A stretch of DNA of 64,000 bases from Pollutimonas bauzanensis (GTDB lineage: Bacteria > Pseudomonadota > Gammaproteobacteria > Burkholderiales > Burkholderiaceae_B), in the NCBI RefSeq assembly GCF_900129885.1, contig NZ_FQXE01000005.1:209959-273958 (forward strand), written 5' to 3'. A model generated the notes under the pieces. That model ran no database searches. It was not told where the DNA came from and worked only from the letters and a program-made list of their open reading frames with translations. A program made the position numbers and the translations under genes. How positions within the stretch are numbered: position 1 is the stretch's first letter; every line of letters starts with the position of its first letter. This document shows, in pieces, positions 42,705 through 51,826 of this stretch.

Positions 42705-43493
42705 ATGGACCTGCAATTAACTGGCAAACACGTTCTCATCACAGGCGGCAGCCGCGGCATCGGCCTGGCGTGCGCGCTTGGCTTCGCGCGCGAAGGCGCC
42801 AAGCTCAGTCTGGTTGGACGCAGCCAGGAGCATCTGGACTCGGCCATCGCCCAATTGCGCGGCCAGGGTTTCGACGCTGTCGGCTACAGCGCCGACCTGG
42901 TCGACGCGGCCGCCGCCGCTGCCATGCTGGACGCCGCGCAGGCCGCCGGCGGCGCAATCGACATCCTGGTCAATTCCGCCGGCGCCGCGCGCCGCACGCC
43001 ATTTGGCGAACTCACGCCCGGGGTCTGGCAAAACTCGATGCAGGCAAAATTCTTCAGCTACATAAACGTGATCGACCCCCTGATCAAACGCATGGGCGAG
43101 CGCGGCAGCGGAGCCATCGTGAACATCGTGGGCATGGGCGGCAAGGTCGCCAGCACCACCCATATCTCGGGCGGGGCCGCGAACGCGGCGTTGATGCTGG
43201 CCAGCGCCGGCCTGGCCGCCGCCTATGGCCCGCTGGGCGTGCGGGTCAACGCGGTCAACCCATCGATCACGCTGACCGACCGCATGGCGCAGGGACTGGA
43301 GGCCGAGGCGCGGGCGCGCAATATCTCCACCGAACTCGCGCTGCAGCAGGCGCAGGCCAAGATGCCTCTGGGCCGCATAGCCTCGCCCGAAGACATCGCC
43401 AACGCGGTGCTGTTCCTGTCATCGCCGCAGGCGGGCTATATCTCGGGCGCGATCCTGTCCATGGACGGCGCCGCGACACCCATGGTGGTCTAG
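42705..43493 (+). CDS. SDR-fold protein without the catalytic triad
   Basis: A 262-residue Rossmann protein. TGGSRGIG (13-20) and NSAG (90-93) bind NAD(P). At the positions of the catalytic serine, tyrosine and lysine it has G143, G156 and N160, in the sequence THISGGAANAAL. Thus the classical dehydrogenase mechanism is not available. It may bind NAD(P) for another role, or act as a hydratase- or isomerase-like enzyme. It is divergent from the ABC importer. The ATG has AAGGAAG upstream. The two genes flank a 246-base divergent promoter region. Confidence 0.82.
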   Translation: MDLQLTGKHVLITGGSRGIGLACALGFAREGAKLSLVGRSQEHLDSAIAQLRGQGFDAVGYSADLVDAAAAAAMLDAAQAAGGAIDILVNSAGAARRTPFGELTPGVWQNSMQAKFFSYINVIDPLIKRMGERGSGAIVNIVGMGGKVASTTHISGGAANAALMLASAGLAAAYGPLGVRVNAVNPSITLTDRMAQGLEAEARARNISTELALQQAQAKMPLGRIASPEDIANAVLFLSSPQAGYISGAILSMDGAATPMVV

Positions 43494-43538
43494 TGTCCTA
43501 TCGCCGCGGTTTGCGCCTTGTGTCTGACAGGACACTAG
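43490..43538. terminator. Inverted repeat containing both convergent stop codons
   Basis: Perfect 10-base arms CTAGTGTCCT (43490-43499) and AGGACACTAG (43529-43538) with a 29-base loop. Both TAG stops, of the SDR gene and of the metallophosphoesterase gene, are inside the arms. It is a probable bidirectional terminator without a T-run. Confidence 0.5.
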
Positions 43539-44704
43539 GCCGGGCCCGCGCCTGTCAGCCGGATCCGGCTGATTTCCGAGCGCGCGCCGATGCGCATGGG
43601 CGGCCCCCAGTAGCCCGCGCCGCGGCTGACATATACCTGCATGCGGCCCTGCCGGTGCAGGCCCGCGACGAAGGGCTGCTGCAGCGGCACGAAGTACTGC
43701 CAGGGCCAGAACTGGCCGCCGTGGGTATGGCCCGACAACTGCAGATCGAAACCCGCGGCGGCGCCGGCCGGCGCGCTCCTGGGCTGATGGGCCAGCAGGA
43801 TCCTGACCGCGGCGCTGGCCGGCGCGCCGCTCAACGCCTGCGCGGGGTCGCTCGCCTGCGCGGCGCTGAACCCTCCCGCGCCGAAATCCGTGACGCCGGC
43901 CACGACGAATTCGACGCCCTGCCGCGCCAGCACCTGATGCTCGTTCATGAGCACCCGCAATCCCAGGCGGCGGAACTCGGCGACCCACTGTTCCGCGCCC
44001 GAGTAGTATTCATGGTTGCCCGTGACGGCATATACGCCGTGGCGCGCCTGTAGCCTTGCCAGCGGCTGGGTGTGCTCGCCAAGCCGGGCCACGCTGCCGT
44101 CGACCAGGTCGCCGGTAAGGGCGATGACGTCAGGCGAGAGCCGGTTGACGGCGTCGACGATCGCGGCGACGTAAGCGCGCTTGATCGTCGGCCCGACATG
44201 CAGGTCGGAGATCTGCACGATGGTCAAGCCCTGCAGGGCCAAGGGCAGATCATCGATCCGTACCTCGATGTCGACCACCCTCGCCCTCCGCCTGGCGTTC
44301 ACCAGGCCCAGCAAGACCGCGGCCAGGCCCAGGACAGGCACCGCGATGGCGCTGGCCGAATGCAGCGCGGCGTAAGCCGGCGCGCCTGTCAGCCCGCCGC
44401 CTGCGGCATTGACGGCAGCCGCCGCCAATAGGAGCATGTCGCGCAGCAGGGTCAGGACGAACAGCCAGGAAAACAGGCCCAGGAACAGGAAGCCGATCCA
44501 GGCCATCGCGTCGCCGGCGGGCCGCCCGACGGAACGGCGCGAAAAGAAGCCGCCCAGTATCAATACATAGGTCAGCAGCAACGTCGAGGCCGCAAGCCAG
44601 CGGCCCGGCCCCGCCGGCGCGGCCGCGGCCAGGCGCATCGCCACATAGGTGTGGCTCAGCGCCAGAATGACGGGAAGGCGAAGAAAAAAGGAAAAGCGCT
44701 GCAT
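43535..44704 (-). CDS. Membrane-bound metallophosphoesterase
   Basis: A 389-residue protein with four N-terminal helices (about 1-140) and a calcineurin-like phosphoesterase domain. The metal motifs appear in order: ISDLHVGPT, LTGDLVDG, GNHEYYSG and GHTHGGQFWP. Relatives such as YkuE act on lipid-linked phosphates, but the substrate here is unknown. The domain should face the periplasm or the cytoplasm depending on the helix count. The gene overlaps nothing at its start, and DUF1810 lies 6 bases upstream on the same strand. Confidence 0.9.
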   Translation of the reverse strand: MQRFSFFLRLPVILALSHTYVAMRLAAAAPAGPGRWLAASTLLLTYVLILGGFFSRRSVGRPAGDAMAWIGFLFLGLFSWLFVLTLLRDMLLLAAAAVNAAGGGLTGAPAYAALHSASAIAVPVLGLAAVLLGLVNARRRARVVDIEVRIDDLPLALQGLTIVQISDLHVGPTIKRAYVAAIVDAVNRLSPDVIALTGDLVDGSVARLGEHTQPLARLQARHGVYAVTGNHEYYSGAEQWVAEFRRLGLRVLMNEHQVLARQGVEFVVAGVTDFGAGGFSAAQASDPAQALSGAPASAAVRILLAHQPRSAPAGAAAGFDLQLSGHTHGGQFWPWQYFVPLQQPFVAGLHRQGRMQVYVSRGAGYWGPPMRIGARSEISRIRLTGAGPA

Positions 44705-44710
44705 GGCCGT

Positions 44711-45145
44711 TCAACCGCCCCGCTCGCCCAGGCGTTCGAGCGTGGCTGCATCGGGCTGGCCGTCGAAGTATTTTTGCAGGGCATAGTCGAAAACCTGCCG
44801 GTCGGGCGAGGCGCTGGCAAACAAAGTCATGCACGAGCGGAATTTCATGGCGTCGGTATGGCCGAAGATCTGCGTTATCGGCAGTCCCTCGACGGCATTG
44901 ACCAGTCGGGTGCATTCCATCAGCCTCGCGCCGAGCAGCGGATGGCTTGAATACGCGACCGCTTCCTGGCGCGAGGCGATCGCGAATTCCCGCGCCATGG
45001 CGCTGCGGCCCAGGCCTTCGATTTGCGGGAAGATGAACCACATCCAATGGCTGCGTTTCCGGCCGGCGCGCAGTTCCGCGCGAACCTGCTCGAAGACGGG
45101 GTCTTGCGCATCCATGAAACGCTGCAGTTTATAGGGATCTGCCAT
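44711..45145 (-). CDS. DUF1810 family protein
   Basis: A 144-residue protein of a widespread family of unknown function. The family signature at the N-terminus is KLQRFMDAQDPVFEQV, followed by KRSHWMWFIFPQIEGLG and LGARLMECTRLV, with MKFRSCMTLF near the end. No signal or membrane segment is present. It overlaps the start of the MtfA-like gene's end region by 17 bases and precedes the phosphoesterase by 6. A role cannot be given. Confidence 0.85.
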   Translation of the reverse strand: MADPYKLQRFMDAQDPVFEQVRAELRAGRKRSHWMWFIFPQIEGLGRSAMAREFAIASRQEAVAYSSHPLLGARLMECTRLVNAVEGLPITQIFGHTDAMKFRSCMTLFASASPDRQVFDYALQKYFDGQPDAATLERLGERGG

Positions 45146-45956
45146 GTAGCCACTCCCGCGGGTCGACCCGATAGTATTTCTTCAGTTCTTCAAACAATTC
45201 CGGATGATGCTCGGCAAGTTCCACTGGTTTCTCGAAAAAGGTCTCCGTCGCCACCGCGAAGAATTCCGCCGGATCCGTCGCGCCGTATTCGTCGAGCACG
45301 GTTTCGTCCTGATGCAGGACGTCCGACCGCAGGGCCGCGAACTCGCGCGACAGCACCGCCGCCCAGTCGCGGTAATTCGCCTGGCTGCCCAGAATGGGCG
45401 CGCCGTCGGCGGCGCCGGATTCGTCGTCCAGTTGATGCGCGAACTCGTGCAGCACCACATTATGCCCGTCCGTGAAGTCTCCGGCGCCCTGCCGCACATG
45501 ATCCCACGCCAGCACCACCCGGCCGTCGCCCCAGGACTCTCCCAAGAGGTCCTCCTCGCCGTCTATGACCACCCCGCCGGGGGCCAGTTCCGTGCGCGGA
45601 GCGATAAACGCGCCAGGATAGACCAGCACCGACCACAGACCCGGATAGACCCGCGTCCTGCGATTCAACAGCAGCAGACAGGCCTGGCCGGCTATCGTCA
45701 CCCTCATCTCGTCGGTGATCTCCAGCCCGCCGCAGCCGTGGAAATTCTTCTGATGGAGAAACTGCTTGATCAGCCCATGCAATTGCCCGCGCAGTTCCGC
45801 GGGCAGCCGTGGATACACGGGAACATTCTTTTCCAGGATCGCGACGAAGTGCTCGGGAAAGCGCGCCTGGACGGCGCGCTTCAGGCGCAGCTTCGGTATC
45901 CATTCCGCCAGCACTATCGCGGCCACGATGATGGCAAGAATCAGCAAAGCGTTCAT
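45129..45956 (-). CDS. MtfA-like M90 zinc peptidase
   Basis: A 275-residue zinc metallopeptidase. An N-terminal helix (about 3-20) suggests membrane attachment, which differs from soluble E. coli MtfA. The zinc motif HEFAH is at 170-174 and the third ligand is probably E231 in PAEFFAVATETFFE. Other family parts are VYPRLPAELRGQLHGLI, GCGGLEITDEMRVTIA and VYPGAF. In E. coli MtfA binds the Mlc repressor and has aminopeptidase activity. The DUF1810 gene begins within its last 17 bases. Confidence 0.9.
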   Translation of the reverse strand: MNALLILAIIVAAIVLAEWIPKLRLKRAVQARFPEHFVAILEKNVPVYPRLPAELRGQLHGLIKQFLHQKNFHGCGGLEITDEMRVTIAGQACLLLLNRRTRVYPGLWSVLVYPGAFIAPRTELAPGGVVIDGEEDLLGESWGDGRVVLAWDHVRQGAGDFTDGHNVVLHEFAHQLDDESGAADGAPILGSQANYRDWAAVLSREFAALRSDVLHQDETVLDEYGATDPAEFFAVATETFFEKPVELAEHHPELFEELKKYYRVDPREWLHGRSL

Positions 45957-45999
45957 AAGAGGTAGTCGGCCCCGGCGGCAGGCGTCGCCGCGCAAGGGC

Positions 46000-46305
46000 T
46001 CAGCCCAGTGTGGATGCGCCGATGCGCCGCATTTTGCGCACGCTTTTGCCAGCTACCCAGTCAGTGCTCAGCGCGGCGAATTCCTGATAGTGCTTGGAGT
46101 TCCGGTGCGCCTCTATCGCGTCCTCGTTTTCGTAGAGCTCATATAGAAAAAACAGCGACGCGTCGGCGGGGTCGCGGCATATGTCGAAGTAGCGGCAGCC
46201 CGCTTCGTGTTCCAGCGCCGACGCGGCGTTTTTCTGGATGGCCAGGGCGAAATCCTCGACAAACTCCGGTTTGATTTTGAACTCTACAATCAAGGCTTCA
46301 AGCAT
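46000..46305 (-). CDS. Putative quinol monooxygenase (ABM fold)
   Basis: A 101-residue dimeric alpha/beta barrel protein of the YgiN / antibiotic-biosynthesis-monooxygenase family. The sequence has LEHEAGCRYFDICRD, the LFFLYELYENEDAIEAHRNS region and a HYQEF that follows. The family often oxidises quinols or breaks down reactive small molecules without a cofactor. It is alone, 43 bases upstream of the peptidase gene on the same strand, and divergent from the MFS gene. The substrate is unknown. Confidence 0.85.
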   Translation of the reverse strand: MLEALIVEFKIKPEFVEDFALAIQKNAASALEHEAGCRYFDICRDPADASLFFLYELYENEDAIEAHRNSKHYQEFAALSTDWVAGKSVRKMRRIGASTLG

Positions 46306-46460
46306 ATTGTTTTCCGGCAGGGGTTGAAAAAGAGGCGTTCTCGCCGGCGCGCCGCGTACCGCTGGCGAACGGGCAAGTATCGATTCCAGAGATTACAACA
46401 TTTACAGTAGGGTAGAATCGCTTTTGCACTTCCAGCAAAAAAAGACATAAGAGATACCCA

Positions 46461-47684
46461 ATGACAAAGGCCGCGCCCAGCTGGCTTATACCCGTAGCGG
46501 CGATTTTCATTCTCCAGACCACGGCGGCATTCCTGAGCCGATTCATCCCCATCATTTCACCCGCGCTGTCCAGCGAATTCGGCTGGGACGGCAGCTCGAT
46601 AGGCTATTTGACGGCGGCCAACTCGCTGGGCGGCCTGGCCATACTCATGGTGGGTTCCGGCCTGTTCAGGCTGATGGGAGGGATCCGCGCATTGCAGCTG
46701 ACCTTGCTGATCGGGGCCGCCAGCATGGCGTTCCTTCTGCATTCCAGCCTTAGCGTCGCGCTGATAGCCTGTTTTGTAATGGGCTTGAGCAATGGCGCGG
46801 CCAACCCCGCCGGCAGCGAAGTCCTGCAGCGGTTCTCGCCGCCGGAAATGCGCAATCTGATTTTTTCCATCAAGCAGGCGGGAGTGCCGCTGGGCGGTGT
46901 GATAGCGGGGCTGGCCATTCCCGCCATCGTGCTCCTGGCCGGATGGCGCTGGGCGCTGTTCGCCGGGGCCTGCCTGGTCGTGCTTCCCACCGTATTGACG
47001 TGGCGCATGAGCGCCGGCATAGACGAACCGGGGGTATCCCGCAGGCGGTTCTTGCCGCTGCCGCGGCTCAGTTCGCTGCGCGCGCTCATCGTGCCCTTGC
47101 GCTCACTGACGCAGGGCACCGGACTCCTGAAGATGTCCATAGTCGGCAGCCTCTTTGCCGTCGCGCAAAGCTGCTGGTTCACCTTTCTGGTCATCTACCT
47201 GATCGACGGCCTGGGCTATTCCCTCGGGCTGGCCGGCGCGGTGTTCGCCGTGATGCAGACTGGCGGCGTCATCGGCCGCGTCGGGCTGGGCTGGCTCGCC
47301 GATCGCATGCATTCGGCTACCGCCACGCTGTCGGTGGCCGCCCTCATCTCGGCAGGGACGACGGTGCTGCTGGGGCTGAGCGATCCGACATGGCCCTTGT
47401 GGATTATTGTCGTCCTGGCGTTTGTCGCGGGCTGTTCGGTGGCGAGCTGGAATGGCGTGCAGATCGCGGAGGTGGCGCGGCTGTCGCCGCCGAAGCTGAT
47501 TTCGGAGACCGCGGCGGGATCCAGCATCCTGGTCAACTTGGTCAATATGCTGGCGCCCGCCCTCTTCGCCGCCTTCGTGGCGGTCAGCGGCCGCTATGAT
47601 TACGCCTTTGCATGTACCGGCGCCAGCGGCCTGCTGGTCATTGCTTTCCTGCCACGCAAGGGAAAGCGCGCTAGCCGGCGCTAA
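46461..47684 (+). CDS. MFS transporter
   Basis: A 407-residue transporter with twelve helices. The N-terminal half has ANSLGGLAILMVGSGLFRLMGG and NGAANPAGSEVLQRFSP, typical of the CynX/NimT-like branch. The loop between helices 2 and 3 lacks the full GxLaDrxGrr but the second half has GWLADRMHSAT. The substrate is unknown. The stop overlaps the convergent MscS gene by 14 bases. A promoter candidate is TAGAAT at 46413-46418, without a strong -35. Confidence 0.88.
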   Translation: MTKAAPSWLIPVAAIFILQTTAAFLSRFIPIISPALSSEFGWDGSSIGYLTAANSLGGLAILMVGSGLFRLMGGIRALQLTLLIGAASMAFLLHSSLSVALIACFVMGLSNGAANPAGSEVLQRFSPPEMRNLIFSIKQAGVPLGGVIAGLAIPAIVLLAGWRWALFAGACLVVLPTVLTWRMSAGIDEPGVSRRRFLPLPRLSSLRALIVPLRSLTQGTGLLKMSIVGSLFAVAQSCWFTFLVIYLIDGLGYSLGLAGAVFAVMQTGGVIGRVGLGWLADRMHSATATLSVAALISAGTTVLLGLSDPTWPLWIIVVLAFVAGCSVASWNGVQIAEVARLSPPKLISETAAGSSILVNLVNMLAPALFAAFVAVSGRYDYAFACTGASGLLVIAFLPRKGKRASRR

Positions 47685-49926
47685 TGACCCAGGTTTCCTT
47701 GGGGTTGACGAACTGGATCTGGCGGTCTCGAAAGCATTGCAGGATGCGCCGGTTGAATTCGCGCTGCACAGGCCAGCGGCCTTTGTCCAGCGTTCGTATC
47801 TGGCCGGCGACGGTGATCATGGAACCGTCGACCTGGTCCACTCCCCACACTTCGATGTCGGCCAGAATGAGATCCTTGAATTTCGGATCGGCGCGCATGC
47901 CGTCGCCTACGCTTTTGATGGCGCTGAACACTTCGTCGACGTTGGAGTCCGCCGTGACGCTGACCTTGACGGCGGCGTTGCCTATGCCGCGATTGGTGTT
48001 CGTGACGGTCGACACGGAACTGAATGGCACGACATGGAGGGAACCGTCGCCGGCGCGCAGGCGGACGGTGCGTATCGACAGGTATTCGACGCTGCCCGAC
48101 AGGCCGGCGACAGTGACCCAGTCGCCGACCTGCATGGCGTTTTCCATCAGCAGGAATATCCCTGTGATGAAGTCCTGGACCAGCTTCTGCGAGCCGAAGC
48201 CCAGGGCGACGCCAATGATGCTGGCGCCCGCCAGCAGCGGCGCGATATTGATCCCCAGCTGGCTCAGCGCGGTGAATAATACGATCATGGCAATGATGAC
48301 GAACAGGGTGGTGCGCACCATGGGCACCAGCGTGCGCAGGCGCGCGGCCCGCGCCATGTCGCCTGCCAGCCGCCACCGGTCGAGGCGGCGGCCTATCATG
48401 ATATTCAGGGCTTCCCACGCGGCCACGGCCAGGACGCAGGTCACGCCTATGGTGCCGGCCGCGGAGGCCAGGCGCCGGCCCACTGATCCTTCCAGGAACC
48501 AGGCCCGCGTATCGACCCCCCAGACCTGCAGCAGCGCCAGGGCGGTGAGCAGCGCGATCACGATATAGATGACGCGGTGCATGAGCAATTGATAGGCGTT
48601 GCGCGTGCCCGCCGCCGCCTCCTGCCCCGCCGAAGCTTCCTCGTCGCGGATGAATGCGCGGTCGATGGCGCCCAATGCGAAAATCGAAACCAGGCTCGCG
48701 CCTATCAGGACCGCCGCCGACCAGCCAAAGAAGTGGACCAGGCGCTGAAAGCCGTTCTGTGTTCCGGCCGACCACAACAGCCACACGGCAATGATGAAAA
48801 CCGTGGCCAGGTAGGGCCAGATGTCGGCCAGGACCCTTCTTATGCCGGACAGGCGGTGATCCGCAGCGCCCCGGATGGCCGCCGCCGTCGCTTTGCGGCT
48901 GCGCCAGACCATGGCCAGCAACAGGATATGCACCAGCAGTCCAACCAGCTTGGAAAGCGCCTCATGGGTGTCCGCGCCTGCCCCCGCTTCAAGCAGCACA
49001 TTCGCCGCGGCCGTGCCCGAGACGGCGATGATCATTATCCATGACAGCCAGCGGTATAGATACATGGCGGCCGCGTCTCCAATGTGCAGCAGGCGCAGGC
49101 TTTGCCGGTCCGGCGAGATGATCAGGCGCAATACGGCAAGCGAGATGCGCGCCGTGGCGTATGCTTCGATGATGATCAGCGTCGCGTTGTAAAGGGCGCC
49201 GCCGCGCCCGCTGAGCGCGCTTGCCAGCAGGCTGGCCACCGCCAGAAACGCCAGCAGGGGCAGCAGTTCCAGCACGCCGCGCGCCAGGGCGAACGGAAAG
49301 CGGCGCAACAGGCTCAGGTAGCGGTCGGCGGCGCGCGGCGAGGGCTCGGCGGCGGCCGCCTGCGCGGGCGCGCCACGGTGCAGCAGCCCGCGGGCGCGCC
49401 CCAGCAGCCGGCGCAGCAGCCACTCGGCCAGCAGCGCGCCGGCAAGTATGGCCATCACTTTGAACAAGGCAAGCAGCGCGGCGCTGCGCTGCTCCGCGGC
49501 GCCCATATGGGTTTGCCACCATTGCGCCGTCGAGCCCAATCCGATCACGGTGCGCCCGCTCAGGCGCAGCCAGTCCGCGACCGCCTCCAGCCGCTGGCCT
49601 GTCACCTTGAGCAACTGGGCCAGCAGGCCGTCCTCGGTCAATGCGATGGGCGCTTCTTCCTCCTGCGCCGCGGCCGCGGGCTCGGCGGCTGCGCTGCTTT
49701 CCGTCGCCTGGGCGATGGCGCTGAGCGTTTGTTCGAGCTCGGCCCGCTTGGCGTCATCCCGCAGGATGGCCAGTGTATGCCTGGCTTGCTCCGGCGTCAG
49801 GGCGGATCGGTCGCCGGCCGGGGCGGCCGCCGGTTCGGCGGCATGTGCGCCCTGCGCCGCCGACAGCGCCAGGAACACAGTCAATAAAACAAGTGCGATC
49901 GCATGATTCCATCGGGAGAAAGACAT
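47671..49926 (-). CDS. Large mechanosensitive channel (MscS family)
   Basis: A 751-residue membrane protein. The signal peptide is about 1-30 and the periplasmic part (to about 130) is alanine- and glutamate-rich. About ten or eleven helices follow, and the pore and beta domain lie near the C-terminus, with GASIIGVALGFGSQKLVQD, then ENAMQVGDWVTVAGLSGSVE. It should open on membrane tension to release solutes in hypo-osmotic shock, like the MscM-type channels. The chosen ATG at 49926 is preferred to the upstream TTG. The convergent MFS gene overlaps by 14 bases. Confidence 0.93.
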   Translation of the reverse strand: MSFSRWNHAIALVLLTVFLALSAAQGAHAAEPAAAPAGDRSALTPEQARHTLAILRDDAKRAELEQTLSAIAQATESSAAAEPAAAAQEEEAPIALTEDGLLAQLLKVTGQRLEAVADWLRLSGRTVIGLGSTAQWWQTHMGAAEQRSAALLALFKVMAILAGALLAEWLLRRLLGRARGLLHRGAPAQAAAAEPSPRAADRYLSLLRRFPFALARGVLELLPLLAFLAVASLLASALSGRGGALYNATLIIIEAYATARISLAVLRLIISPDRQSLRLLHIGDAAAMYLYRWLSWIMIIAVSGTAAANVLLEAGAGADTHEALSKLVGLLVHILLLAMVWRSRKATAAAIRGAADHRLSGIRRVLADIWPYLATVFIIAVWLLWSAGTQNGFQRLVHFFGWSAAVLIGASLVSIFALGAIDRAFIRDEEASAGQEAAAGTRNAYQLLMHRVIYIVIALLTALALLQVWGVDTRAWFLEGSVGRRLASAAGTIGVTCVLAVAAWEALNIMIGRRLDRWRLAGDMARAARLRTLVPMVRTTLFVIIAMIVLFTALSQLGINIAPLLAGASIIGVALGFGSQKLVQDFITGIFLLMENAMQVGDWVTVAGLSGSVEYLSIRTVRLRAGDGSLHVVPFSSVSTVTNTNRGIGNAAVKVSVTADSNVDEVFSAIKSVGDGMRADPKFKDLILADIEVWGVDQVDGSMITVAGQIRTLDKGRWPVQREFNRRILQCFRDRQIQFVNPKETWVISAG

Positions 49927-49959
49927 AGGCAATGATAGATGAGTGTTGACGGACCAGGG

Positions 49960-51030
49960 TTATTTCGGCCTGGGGCTTTTGAGCTTGGCATCGGGCGCCG
50001 GCAAGCGGTTCGCCCGCAGCAGCCTGACGGCGCGTGCCACCGCCCGCGCCACATTGCGCACTTCCTCCTGCACGCCTGTGTCGCGGTCCAGCGCTTCGTG
50101 GCTCTGCGCATAGGTATCATAGTATCCAATATAGCGATCCAGGCGCGCCATCGAACCCGCGTCGAGCAATCCCATCCAGTCCAGCCAGTCGCTCAGCCCG
50201 CGGCGCAGGCTTTCCGTGCCGGCCACATCGCCGTGGACCACAAGCCCATACGCGCGCCCCGCCAGATGCTTGGGATAATCCCAGCCGGCCATTTCGATTG
50301 CCTTCGCCTTGGCGGCGTCCTTGCCGGATGTGGTCGTCAGGTCGGGGTTGCCGCCATCGGCGCAGACCAGGCGGTCTATCATCAGTTTCAGCACGCTGGG
50401 CGCCTGATACCAATACACCGGGGTCAGGATGATGACGGCGTGCGCCGCGGTCCATTTTTCGTAGATCTCCGCCATCCAGTCGCTGGTCTGGCGCTGGCCA
50501 TGGTTGGGATAGCAGCTGCATGGCCAGTGGCATAAAGGCATCGCCGTGGAGACACAGGCCTTGCACGGATGGATATGCTTATCGTAGCCGGAGGTGAGCA
50601 GGCTCAGGTCGAGGAGGTCCACGTCCATGCCGTCGGCAAGCAGGACTTCCCTGGCCAATTGGGTCAAGCGGAAGGTTTTCGAGATTTCGCCCGGACAACT
50701 GCCGTCGTTGCGGGCGGCGCCGCAAATCAGCAGGACGCGCGACCGGGTGGCCGCGTCTTGCTGCGCCGCCCGGGCTTTGATCAGCCTGTCGCGGGTGGCC
50801 TTCCACTCCACGGACAAATCGTAGTCGGGATCGGCAAATTCGGGTCCGGCCTTTTGAGTCAGGGGCGATTTATGCCCATTGACATAGTTGGACCATGCAA
50901 TCTCTTCCACTTGCGCCACGGCGTCCCTGGCGCTGTCGAACGCCGGATCGACGAACGAACGGGAAAAGGCCCGATGGAATTGGTCGCGGTCCAGCGGCTC
51001 GGGCGCCTGCCCCGTGCGCGGTTCTATCAT
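49960..51030 (-). CDS. NAD(P)H-dependent FMN reductase-like flavoprotein
   Basis: A 356-residue protein with an N-terminal helical extension (about 1-95) and a flavodoxin-like domain. The FMN loop is LICGAARNDGSCPGEISK, and later ILTPVYWYQAPSVLKLMIDR is typical of the family. A cysteine-rich stretch HPCKACVSTAMPLCHWPC is at about 155-172 and might bind a metal or cluster. Its function is unclear; a quinone or metal reductase is plausible. The extension is unusual. It is upstream of the MscS gene and 33 bases from it. Confidence 0.82.
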   Translation of the reverse strand: MIEPRTGQAPEPLDRDQFHRAFSRSFVDPAFDSARDAVAQVEEIAWSNYVNGHKSPLTQKAGPEFADPDYDLSVEWKATRDRLIKARAAQQDAATRSRVLLICGAARNDGSCPGEISKTFRLTQLAREVLLADGMDVDLLDLSLLTSGYDKHIHPCKACVSTAMPLCHWPCSCYPNHGQRQTSDWMAEIYEKWTAAHAVIILTPVYWYQAPSVLKLMIDRLVCADGGNPDLTTTSGKDAAKAKAIEMAGWDYPKHLAGRAYGLVVHGDVAGTESLRRGLSDWLDWMGLLDAGSMARLDRYIGYYDTYAQSHEALDRDTGVQEEVRNVARAVARAVRLLRANRLPAPDAKLKSPRPK

Positions 51031-51135
51031 ATCGGCCTCCTTGGCTTGGACATCGGGGCGCTGCTCTGCGCCCTGCCGGCCGTGGCGGCAATTATTGTTC
51101 CCGCGCCCGGGATGCGCTGCCAGCGCTCCGGCGGA

Positions 51136-51555
51136 TCAGTCGCGCGACAGCGGCTTGCCGTTGAAATCCACCGTGACCAGCTTGCCGTCCATTTGCCCCA
51201 TGCCAGGCGAATTCGCCGGCATGCCCGGCGCGGCCGCCCCTTTTATCGACGGATCGGCGATCAGCTTGTTGACCGCCGCGGCGGGCACATGGCCTTCGAT
51301 GACCTGCCCCGAAGCGTCGACGATGGCGGTGTGGCAGGATGCCAGTTCGCCGGGCACGCCCAGCCTGGCCTTGACCGCCGCCATATCGCGGGTCTTGACA
51401 GCGGCCACGGTAAAGCCGGATGCTTGCATATGCTGAACCCAGCCGGAGCAACAGCCGCAGTCGGGGTCCTGATAGACCGTGATCGATGCCGCGGCCGCCT
51501 GCGTGGCGGTCGCCGCCGCCAGAAGCGCAGCGCCAAACCAGATTGTCTTCGCCAT
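51136..51555 (-). CDS. DUF411 metal-binding protein
   Basis: A 139-residue periplasmic protein. The signal peptide is about 1-22 and the mature region starts ASITVYQDPDCGCCSGWV, the DUF411 signature with a CxCC. It continues LGVPGELASCHTAIV and GHVPAAAVNKLIA. DUF411 proteins commonly accompany copper-resistance genes, so copper binding is likely. The C-terminal PGMPANSPGMGQMDG is methionine-rich, which fits copper. The gene is divergent from the aldo/keto reductase. Confidence 0.9.
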   Translation of the reverse strand: MAKTIWFGAALLAAATATQAAAASITVYQDPDCGCCSGWVQHMQASGFTVAAVKTRDMAAVKARLGVPGELASCHTAIVDASGQVIEGHVPAAAVNKLIADPSIKGAAAPGMPANSPGMGQMDGKLVTVDFNGKPLSRD

Positions 51556-51826
51556 GATATTTCCTTTGAGTCGAGAATTATGCCCAGCCGCCGCCGTGGC
51601 CCGCGGGGCAGCGAGACGGAATATAGACCTTCCCATGGCTGGAAAGTCAAGCGCCATGGCCGGAAATGCCCGGGCGCATGCCCGGCGCGCGCCGCCGGCA
51701 CGCCCGCCGCTTGCGCCCACTTTTGCAGGATCGGGCAACAGAAAGACAGGATCGAGCATCGGGAATCGGCCAGGGAATCGCATACTGCAACAGGCGCACA
51801 GAAGCGCAACAACAGGAGTCAATAGC

